From: Gemmatimonadales bacterium
GTDB lineage: Bacteria > Gemmatimonadota > Gemmatimonadetes > Gemmatimonadales > GWC2-71-9
Assembly: GCA_013003805.1 (NCBI GenBank)
Contig: JABDII010000511.1
Coordinates: forward strand, 1 to 5,375
Direction of reading: 5' to 3'
DNA length: 5,375 nucleotides
The position numbers and the translations under genes were made by a program. Position 1 is the stretch's first letter, and each line of letters begins with the position of its first letter. Positions 1 to 5,375 of the stretch are shown one piece after another. Below the pieces are notes generated by a model that ran no database searches, was not told the origin of the DNA, and saw nothing but the letters and a program-made list of their open reading frames with translations.

Positions 1-1155
1 CACGAAGATGGCCAGGGCGGAGTCGATCTTGGGATCGCTCAGCAGCGCATCCAGTGCAGCCCGATAACCTGAAGGCGTGGCCGAGGCGATCATGTCGAGC
101 GGGTTGCCGATGGTGGCCTCAGCCGGAAAGTGCGGCCGAAGCTTTTCCAGGGTCTCCCGCTGGAGGCGAGGAACTTCGAGCCCGTTCAGGGTGAGCGCAT
201 CGGCGGCGAGGATGCCGGGCCCGCCGGAATTGGTCATGACGGCCGTGCGCCGTGACTTCGGAAGGGGCTGGCCGCTGAAGGCCATCGCGATGTCGAAGAG
301 CTCCTCGACCGATCCGGCTCGGATCACCCCGGCCTGCTGCATCAAGGCGTCAACCGCCGTGTCGCTCGCGGCGAGAGCCCCCGTGTGCGACGACGCCGCC
401 CGTGCTCCCACCGCCGACCTACCGGACTTCACGACGATGATGGGCTTCCGCTTGGAAATCCGCGTGGCGATCCGAAGGAAATTCTTTGGATTGCCGAAGT
501 TCTCGACGTACATGAGAATCGTGTCGACGGTATCGTCGTCTTCCCATTGAAGGAGCAGGTCGTTGCCGCTCACGTCCGGCTTGTTCCCCATCGAGACAAA
601 CTGCGAGATCCCGATCCCATATTCGCTGGCGTAGTCGAGCACGCTCAACCCCATGGCGCCGGACTGTGACACGAACGCCAACCGCCCGTAGGGAGGCCAA
701 CTCGGTGCGAACGTGGCATTCATGGAAAAGGCTGGATTCGCGTTGAGCACCCCCATGCAGTTGGGGCCGACCATCCGCATGCCGTATCGCTGGATCACCT
801 TCACCAATTCCCGCTCGCGGTCCGCCCCTTCGGTGCCGACTTCTCGGAAGCCGGCCGAGATGATGATCAGACCCTTGACGCCGTTCTGCCCACACTCCTC
901 CGCGGCGGGAATCACGGCTTCCTTGGGGACCACGATGATGGCCAGGTCTACCGGCTCGGGAACCGCGCCGATGCTCGGGTAGGCCCTCACCGCATGGATG
1001 GCGTGGGCGTGGGGGTTTACCGGATAGACCGCGCCCGTAAAGCCTCGGTCGATCAGGTTGGCCAGGAGTTCGTGGCCGATCGTATTCCGGGACCGTGACG
1101 CCCCGATCACGGCGACGGTCTTGGGCTTGAGAATGGGGTCGAGTGCGTTTGCCAT
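1..1155 (-). CDS. ADP-forming acyl-CoA (acetate-CoA) ligase, alpha-type region, partial (C-terminus off the left edge)
   Basis: This gene reads leftward from ATG 1153-1155 and stays open for 385 codons to the window edge. The family interconverts acyl-CoA + ADP + Pi with the free acid, CoA and ATP, in the cytoplasm, through a phosphohistidine. Seen here: an N-terminal CoA-binding Rossmann domain (about residues 1-125) with VAVIGAS at 14-20 and an AGFREVG segment, GPNCMG at 130-135, SQSGAMG at 163-169, and SSHTGALA with the expected phosphorylated histidine at residue 257. A second flavodoxin-like domain follows, with TNSGGPG at 308-314. The start fits the family's usual opening (short lead, then P-K-x-VAVIGAS). 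There is no strong Shine-Dalgarno sequence upstream. The missing part decides whether this is an alpha subunit alone (about 460 aa), an alpha-beta fusion (about 700 aa), or a fusion with a GNAT acetyltransferase domain (Pat/PatZ type, about 900 aa). The intact His257 favours an active ligase. The preferred acyl substrate cannot be read from this sequence. Confidence 0.93.
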   Translation of the reverse strand, partial: MANALDPILKPKTVAVIGASRSRNTIGHELLANLIDRGFTGAVYPVNPHAHAIHAVRAYPSIGAVPEPVDLAIIVVPKEAVIPAAEECGQNGVKGLIIISAGFREVGTEGADRERELVKVIQRYGMRMVGPNCMGVLNANPAFSMNATFAPSWPPYGRLAFVSQSGAMGLSVLDYASEYGIGISQFVSMGNKPDVSGNDLLLQWEDDDTVDTILMYVENFGNPKNFLRIATRISKRKPIIVVKSGRSAVGARAASSHTGALAASDTAVDALMQQAGVIRAGSVEELFDIAMAFSGQPLPKSRRTAVMTNSGGPGILAADALTLNGLEVPRLQRETLEKLRPHFPAEATIGNPLDMIASATPSGYRAALDALLSDPKIDSALAIFV

Positions 1156-1442
1156 GGAGACGGCTGACGGTTGAGGTGGAGCATTCCATACCCCGAATGC
1201 CCGCCGCAAAATAACACCCTCGCATTCCCAATTCCCGGAGCCGGAGCGGTCAGCCGGCTGAAACCCTCTATCCGGTCCTCGCGTCCGTGGAAGCATGGTT
1301 TCATGAAGGGCCAGCCGGAGACCGGCCGACTTACGGGTCTGGTCTCCGATGCTCGCTCGAGAAGGAGACATCGTCTAGTTTCGGTACAGGACATTCGTCC
1401 CTTGCCGTCGAGTGAGCTGCCCGACCCCAGCCCGAGGACATC
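1156..1442. other. Divergent intergenic region between the CoA ligase and the lipoprotein operon
   Basis: These 287 bp separate the starts of two divergently transcribed genes, so promoters for both should lie here. I could not find a convincing -35/-10 pair for either. A weak -10 candidate for the lipoprotein operon is TAGTTT at 1376-1381, without a matching -35 box. Small inverted repeats are visible: the 10-bp palindrome CAGCCGGCTG at 1251-1260, TTCATGAA at 1300-1307, and GCCGG-AGA-CCGGC at 1314-1326. None is followed by a T-run, so none looks like a terminator. Open reading frames that cross this region have no family resemblance and lack ribosome binding sites. Confidence 0.6.
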
Positions 1443-2678
1443 ATGCGCTTGCTGAGCATTTCACTTCTATGCTTCCCGATCTTCCTGGCGGGATGCAGCG
1501 AAGTTGGTGGAGCGGCTGCCGCCGCCACGATCCGCGACAGCGCCGGAGTCACCATCGTCGAGAACACCGGACCCGCCTGGCCGGACGGACTCGGGTGGCG
1601 CGTGGCCGAGGAGCCCGAGTTCGAGATCGGCGGTGAACTGGACGATCCGGCGTACGACCTGAACCAGGTGCGGGCCGCACTGCGGCTCAGCGACGGCCGT
1701 GTGGTTGTGGCGGATGGGGAGACTCGTGAGCTCCGCTTCTATGACGAAACCGGGGAGCACCTGGCCACCAGCGGCCGCCAGGGGGGTGGGCCGGGCGAGT
1801 TCCAGCGCATCGGCTTCGTCTGGCTCGGCGCGGCGGACACCCTCTGGGTCTACGACTTCCCCAGCCGCCGTCTCTCCACGTTGGATGCGGACGGCGCATA
1901 CGTAGACGGCATTGTTCTAAGGTCGCCGGGCCAGTTGCAGTTCGTGGTGCCGGCCGGGAGGCTGTCCGATGGGACCCTGGTCGCTCCCGTGTTCGTGTTC
2001 GACACCACGGCTAAGTCTGGCATCTACCGCCAGCCACGCCCCCTCCTGGCCTACCAGGCCGACGGCACCGTAAGCGATACCCTCGGCACCTTTCCGGGCC
2101 CCGAGACGTACACCACCCAATTGACCTTCAACAATCAGACGTCTCCTCGCCCAGCCCAGCGGCCGTTCGCCCTGACCACACAAGTCGAAATCTTCCGCAA
2201 CCAGATCTTTGTCGGGACCAACGAGGCCTTTGAGATCCAGGTGTATGACGAGACAGGGAGCCTCACACGACTCATTCGAACGGTGCACCCCCGTGAGGCA
2301 GTCGAGCCCGAAGACATCGCCGAGTTCAAGCGCTACAGGCATGAGCTCATGCTCGATAATTCAGGAAACATCCCCGAGCAGATCCGCGAGCAGTTCGAAC
2401 AACAACTCGAGGATGCGCCCTACCCGGATGCCTTCCCCTACTACACCGGCATTCGCACCGACACGGAGGGGAACCTCTGGGTCCAAGGTGGGAAAATGCG
2501 GCACCAGCGGGACGTGTACCACTACACTGTCTTCGATACAACCGGCCAGGAGCTGGGCCAGGTCACCATGCCCGAGCAGTTCACGCCCATGCAGCTCGGC
2601 GCGGATTGGGTGATCGGCGTCTGGCGCGACGAGGACGACCTCGAGTACGTGCGGCTCTACCAGCTGATCAAGGAGTAA
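1443..2678 (+). CDS. Predicted 6-bladed beta-propeller lipoprotein, paralogue A (411 aa)
   Basis: The product looks like an exported lipoprotein of unknown function. The signal peptide (residues 1-17) ends in a canonical lipobox L15-A-G-C18. Ser at +2 does not match the inner-membrane retention signal, so outer-membrane anchoring is likely. The mature part starts with an alanine-rich linker, then RDSAGVTIVE at 31-40, the first blade-like repeats (DGRVVVAD at 84-91), a GGGPGEF turn at 114-120 and repeated D-x-x-G strand turns such as FYDETG (99-104). A predicted helical, Glu/Gln-rich insertion at about 288-325 ends in PYP (326-328). The last blade holds LWVQG (345-349), and the tail reads GVWRDED..EYVRLY from 392. 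GAGG at 1434-1437, 5 bp upstream, supports the start. It is the first gene of a pair with the paralogue 7 bp downstream. Propeller folds of this type usually bind proteins or ligands. No catalytic residues can be named. The fold assignment comes from repeat patterns and family memory, not from a search. Confidence 0.88.
   Translation: MRLLSISLLCFPIFLAGCSEVGGAAAAATIRDSAGVTIVENTGPAWPDGLGWRVAEEPEFEIGGELDDPAYDLNQVRAALRLSDGRVVVADGETRELRFYDETGEHLATSGRQGGGPGEFQRIGFVWLGAADTLWVYDFPSRRLSTLDADGAYVDGIVLRSPGQLQFVVPAGRLSDGTLVAPVFVFDTTAKSGIYRQPRPLLAYQADGTVSDTLGTFPGPETYTTQLTFNNQTSPRPAQRPFALTTQVEIFRNQIFVGTNEAFEIQVYDETGSLTRLIRTVHPREAVEPEDIAEFKRYRHELMLDNSGNIPEQIREQFEQQLEDAPYPDAFPYYTGIRTDTEGNLWVQGGKMRHQRDVYHYTVFDTTGQELGQVTMPEQFTPMQLGADWVIGVWRDEDDLEYVRLYQLIKE
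2670..2675 (+). promoter_or_regulatory. Shine-Dalgarno sequence of lipoprotein B, embedded in the end of gene A
   Basis: AAGGAG overlaps the last two sense codons of the upstream gene and directly abuts its TAA stop (2676-2678). The next ATG is at 2686, a spacing of 10 bases. This placement supports the chosen start of the second gene. It also suggests that ribosomes finishing gene A help start gene B (translational coupling, inferred). Confidence 0.75.
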
Positions 2679-2685
2679 GCGGCCA

Positions 2686-3921
2686 ATGCCGTCCAGGACG
2701 CTTGCAGGACCCGTGGCGCTGGTGTGCATGCTGGGGATGACGCTGCCTGTCGGGTGTGCCACCTCGGACGGGACCGGCAACACGGTGACGGTACGTGACA
2801 GCGCCGGCATAACGATCGTCGAGAGCACGGAGCCCGCCTGGGCGGAAGGTACGGGCTGGCGGGTGGGCGATGTTCCGAGCGTCGAAATCGGGGGACTTCC
2901 GGACGATCCCAGGTACGACCTGCTCCGGGTCGGCGCCGCCTTTCGTTTAGCCGACGGCCGGTTGGTCGTCGCCAACGCAGGCAGCCAGGAACTCAAGTTC
3001 TACGATGCCGCCGGCGCCCACCTGCTCGACGCAGGCGGCGAGGGCCAGGGACCAGGCGAGTTTACCGGCCTCGGCCTCCTTGCGGTCCAAGCGGGAGACA
3101 CCCTCCTCGCGTTCGACTTCCGCCAACGCCGGCTCTCACGCTTCGACCCGGACGGCACGTTCCAGGACGTCTTCTCCTTCGCCGGAAACGACCAGGGATC
3201 GGTCACCATGGTCGATGCCTTCGATGATGGAACCATCCTCTCGCGCACGCGGCGGCAGTTCAGTGCCGGAAGCCTTCCCAGCGGCCTCCGCCGGGACTCC
3301 GCACTGTATTTCATCCACCAGCTTCCGATCACTCAATTCGATACGGTCGGGCTGATGGCGGACACCGAGTCCTTTGTAAAGGCGGCCGAAGGCGCGATGA
3401 CGGTGCGGCGACTCGCCTTCGGGAAGCGAACCACGGTTGTGGCACACGGAGAGCACATCTACTCGGGAACGGGCGACTCGTACCAGATCAGGGTGCTCGA
3501 CAAATCCGGCGCCCCCCGAACCATCATTCGACGCGCCCACGAGGCCTTGGCATTGTCACCAGATCAGATCGAGGCCCACAAAGAGAGCGAGCGGGATGAG
3601 ATCGCATCCCAAGGCACGCCGCCTCGGTTCAAGGCCATGTTCGAAGCGATGCTTGAAGAAATGCCCTATCCCGCCACCCATCCCGCATATTCGGAGTTCA
3701 CCCTGGATCGGGCAGGATATCTATGGGTGCAAGGCTTCGAATTTCCCGACGACAACATCCATCGGTATCAGGTGTTCGACATCACGGGACAATGGCTGGG
3801 AGCTGTCGAGATGCCTGAAGGGCTGGAACCTACTGACATCGGTCCTGACTACGTGCTCGGCATCTGGCGTGACGAGGACGAGATTGAATACGTCCGGCTC
3901 TATCCACTGGTCAAGCAGTAG
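2686..3921 (+). CDS. Predicted 6-bladed beta-propeller lipoprotein, paralogue B (411 aa)
   Basis: This is a tandem paralogue of the upstream gene with the same length. It has an N-terminal hydrophobic signal (about residues 5-23) ending in P21-V-G-C24. The lipobox is imperfect, because proline replaces the usual Leu/Val/Ile at -3, so lipidation is likely but less sure than for paralogue A. RDSAGITIVE lies at 37-46, DGRLVVAN at 90-97, GQGPGEF at 120-126, a charged helical insertion at about 290-326 ending in PYP (327-329), LWVQG at 346-350, and GIWRDED..EYVRLY from 392. From RDSAG to GPGEF the two proteins align without gaps, at about 55 identities in 91 by hand count. The middle (about 160-240) is much less alike. 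Function is unknown. Being adjacent and probably co-translated suggests that the pair acts at the same place in the envelope. The 3' end overlaps the convergent channel gene by 11 bp. Confidence 0.88.
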   Translation: MPSRTLAGPVALVCMLGMTLPVGCATSDGTGNTVTVRDSAGITIVESTEPAWAEGTGWRVGDVPSVEIGGLPDDPRYDLLRVGAAFRLADGRLVVANAGSQELKFYDAAGAHLLDAGGEGQGPGEFTGLGLLAVQAGDTLLAFDFRQRRLSRFDPDGTFQDVFSFAGNDQGSVTMVDAFDDGTILSRTRRQFSAGSLPSGLRRDSALYFIHQLPITQFDTVGLMADTESFVKAAEGAMTVRRLAFGKRTTVVAHGEHIYSGTGDSYQIRVLDKSGAPRTIIRRAHEALALSPDQIEAHKESERDEIASQGTPPRFKAMFEAMLEEMPYPATHPAYSEFTLDRAGYLWVQGFEFPDDNIHRYQVFDITGQWLGAVEMPEGLEPTDIGPDYVLGIWRDEDEIEYVRLYPLVKQ

Positions 3922-5185
3922 CCTTGGGCTTCTGGTCGCCGAGCACTCCCGCGAAATCGCGTCCGCTGGGGCTCTGGAATACCCGAAGGTCGAATTGCGG
4001 CGCGATCGAGAGGATATGGTCGAAGATGTCGGACTGGATTCCCTCGTACGGCACCCAGCGGGTGTCGTTCGAGAAACAATAGATCTGCATGGGAAGGCCG
4101 TGCGGTGTCGGCTCCAGTTGCCGGACAATCAGAGTCATCTTCTGGTGCACCTTGGAGTGGCGCCGAAGATACTCGACGAGGTAAGCCCGAAGCGTCCCGA
4201 CGTTGGTCAGCCGCTTGGTGTTCGAGATGATGTCCGGATCCTTCACATGCTCGGCGTTGTACTCCGTGAGCTTCTTCCGCTTGGCCTTGATGTAGTCCTC
4301 CAAGAGTGAAAACCGCTCGAAGTAGTCGAGGTCCGACTCGTCGAGGAAGCGGATCGAGTTCATGTCGACGTAGAAGGTCCGCTTGATCCGCCGGCCGCCT
4401 GATTCCGACATGCCACGCCAGTTCTTGAATGAATCACTGATCAGCCGGTGGGTGGGGACCGTCGTGATGGTCTTGTCCCAGTTCTGGATCTTGACCGTGT
4501 GGAGCGCGATGTCGATCACATCCCCGTCCGCGCCGAACGCCGGCATCTCGATCCAATCGCCCACCCGTACCATGTCGTAACTGGCCAGTTGCAGGCTGGC
4601 CACGAACGAGAGAATGGTATCGCGGAAGATCAGCAGCAGCACGGCGGTCATCGCGCCGACGCCGCTCAGGAGCACCAAGGGCGACTGGCCCGTCAGGGTC
4701 GCGATGATCAGAATCGTACCGACGACGTAGATGAAAATCTTGCCGAGCTGGAGGTGCCCCTTGATGGGCTTACCGTCGGCCAGCGTGCTGGTCTCATAGA
4801 TGGCGTTGACCGCCGTGATGAGCGCCCCCGCGGAGAGCAACACGATCAACACCATTATGGCGAGCGCGATACGCCGAACGGCGAAGACGATGTCCTCCTG
4901 GAGCCCTCCGATCAACCCCAGACCAAGATAGACCGCGACCACTGGGGCCAAGTAGGCCAATCGCTCGAACACTCGGGCATTGAGGAGCTGGTCGTCCCAT
5001 TTGACAGTGGAGGTCCGGACGATGCGCCCCACGATCGCGAGCAGGACGCGCTTGGCGACGAGATACGCCAAAGCGGCCAGCAGGCCCAGGACGAGGAGCC
5101 CCACCGCTTCGGCGAAGTAGGGGTGTTCCGTGATCCAGTCGAGAATCGTGGTCTCGGTATCTTGCGCTTGGGCGATCAGGAGCAT
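3911..5185 (-). CDS. ybdG: Mechanosensitive channel, MscS superfamily, YbdG-like (424 aa)
   Basis: This is an inner-membrane channel that opens under membrane tension to release solutes during hypo-osmotic shock. It closely resembles E. coli YbdG (about 415 aa), the miniconductance member of the MscS superfamily. Five hydrophobic segments are visible at about 23-44, 75-93, 103-126, 147-165 and 168-200. The last is the pore-lining helix region, with GQSPLVLLSGVGAM at 166-179. The beta domain follows, with GDWIEMP..GADGDVIDI at 209-226, TTVPTHRLISDSFKNW at 241-256 and GGRRIKR at 263-269, then a cytoplasmic alpha/beta region with MTLIVRQLEP (350-359) and IQSDIFDHI (383-391). These blocks match what I remember of YbdG nearly residue for residue, which separates it from short MscS. 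The start at 5183-5185 is supported by AAGGAA 8 bases upstream. It is a single gene, convergent with the lipoprotein pair and divergent from the probable rhomboid gene. Confidence 0.95.
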   Translation of the reverse strand: MLLIAQAQDTETTILDWITEHPYFAEAVGLLVLGLLAALAYLVAKRVLLAIVGRIVRTSTVKWDDQLLNARVFERLAYLAPVVAVYLGLGLIGGLQEDIVFAVRRIALAIMVLIVLLSAGALITAVNAIYETSTLADGKPIKGHLQLGKIFIYVVGTILIIATLTGQSPLVLLSGVGAMTAVLLLIFRDTILSFVASLQLASYDMVRVGDWIEMPAFGADGDVIDIALHTVKIQNWDKTITTVPTHRLISDSFKNWRGMSESGGRRIKRTFYVDMNSIRFLDESDLDYFERFSLLEDYIKAKRKKLTEYNAEHVKDPDIISNTKRLTNVGTLRAYLVEYLRRHSKVHQKMTLIVRQLEPTPHGLPMQIYCFSNDTRWVPYEGIQSDIFDHILSIAPQFDLRVFQSPSGRDFAGVLGDQKPKATA

Positions 5186-5193
5186 GGTGGGAA

Positions 5194-5199
5194 TTCCTT
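5194..5199 (-). promoter_or_regulatory. Shine-Dalgarno sequence of the YbdG-like channel gene
   Basis: Read on the minus strand this is AAGGAA, 8 bases before the ATG at 5183-5185. It fixes the start codon, which otherwise has no close in-frame competitor. Confidence 0.7.
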
Positions 5200-5222
5200 A
5201 CGCATCAGTCATCCGATGCCAC

Positions 5223-5231
5223 AATCTAGCA
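5223..5231 (-). promoter_or_regulatory. Candidate extended -10 promoter element for the YbdG-like channel gene
   Basis: On the minus strand the sequence is TGCTAGATT, a TGn motif followed by TAGATT, which matches TATAAT at 4 of 6 positions. Transcription would start near 5216, giving a leader of about 30 bases that carries the ribosome binding site. I see no good -35 box at 17-18 bases, which is acceptable for an extended -10 promoter. This is a motif reading only. Confidence 0.35.
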
Positions 5232-5317
5232 CCGTCCGCTGGTCGGCCCGCCAGAGCGGCCTCCGCCACGCCGCCTCACCCTGGCACAGACCGCCGCTCG
5301 GCTGTAGCCTTCGGCCC

Positions 5318-5375
5318 ATGACTCCTTGGGTGACCAGACTCCTCCTCGCCAATGTCGCGATGTTCTTCCTAAGCC
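5318..5375 (+). CDS. Probable rhomboid-family intramembrane protein, N-terminus only (runs off the right edge)
   Basis: Only 19 full codons are present, translating to MTPWVTRLLLANVAMFFLS. A short cytoplasmic lead T-P-W-V-T followed at once by a hydrophobic helix containing L-x-x-A-N-V is the usual opening of bacterial rhomboid proteases and rhomboid-like membrane proteins. The catalytic Ser-His pair (GxSG and a later His) would lie beyond the window, so activity cannot be judged. No clear Shine-Dalgarno sequence precedes the ATG; the bases before it are TTCGGCCC. The gene is divergent from the channel gene, with 132 bp between the starts. Another membrane protein with a similar first helix remains possible. 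Confidence 0.6.
   Translation, partial: MTPWVTRLLLANVAMFFLS

Noticed and set aside
419..1231. 270-codon minus-strand open frame overlapping the CoA ligase
   Set aside because: It is out of frame with the ligase, rich in Arg/Gly/Pro with no recognisable motif, and typical of a GC-rich shadow frame.
1314..1326. Hairpin GCCGG-AGA-CCGGC as a terminator
   Set aside because: The stem is only 5 bp with a 3-base loop, no T-run follows, and it lies between divergent starts where no terminator is expected.
1171..1455. 94-codon plus-strand frame filling the intergenic region
   Set aside because: It has no ribosome binding site or recognisable domain, runs past the start of lipoprotein A in another frame, and would occupy the region needed for the divergent promoters.
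2361..2996. 211-codon minus-strand open frame spanning the junction of the two lipoprotein genes
   Set aside because: It lies antisense to two genes with clear family motifs, has no ribosome binding site or motif of its own, and is best explained by codon bias on the other strand.
3437..4309. 290-codon plus-strand frame running from lipoprotein B into the channel gene
   Set aside because: It overlaps both real genes in other frames. Its composition (Ser/Arg/Pro-rich, then antisense of YbdG) shows no coherent protein.
5190..5197. Palindrome GGAATTCC as an operator
   Set aside because: It coincides with the ribosome binding site region of the channel gene and is short enough to arise by chance.

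Overview
The window is GC-rich and tightly packed. It reads as a fragment of chromosome from a Gram-negative-type bacterium, probably Gemmatimonadota or a close relative. That placement is an inference. It rests on two adjacent lipoproteins that open their mature part with the phrase RDSAG-[VI]-TIVE and carry a GxGPGEF turn, a 6-bladed beta-propeller family that I remember as expanded in Gemmatimonadota genomes. No rRNA or other marker gene is present to confirm it.

Layout, left to right. Positions 1-1155 on the minus strand hold the N-terminal 385 codons of an ADP-forming (NDP-forming) acyl-CoA/acetate-CoA ligase, cut by the left edge. A 287-bp divergent intergenic region (1156-1442) follows. 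Two plus-strand genes then form a short operon (1443-2678 and 2686-3921). They are tandem paralogues, each exactly 411 codons, encoding exported lipoproteins with a predicted beta-propeller fold. The ribosome binding site of the second lies in the last codons of the first. A minus-strand gene (3911-5185) encodes a mechanosensitive channel of the MscS superfamily, closest to E. coli YbdG. Its 3' end overlaps the second lipoprotein gene by 11 bp, tail to tail. After a 132-bp divergent gap, a plus-strand gene starts at 5318. Its first 19 residues look like the N-terminus of a rhomboid-family intramembrane protease, cut by the right edge.

The genes do not form one obvious pathway: energy or acyl-CoA metabolism, two envelope lipoproteins of unknown role, an osmotic-stress channel and a probable membrane protease. 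Only the lipoprotein pair looks like a functional unit. I see no mobile element, CRISPR array, tRNA or rRNA, toxin-antitoxin pair or defence system. I do not think a new system is demonstrated here. The lipoprotein pair, with its shared C-terminal signature and divergent middle, is the part most worth following up.
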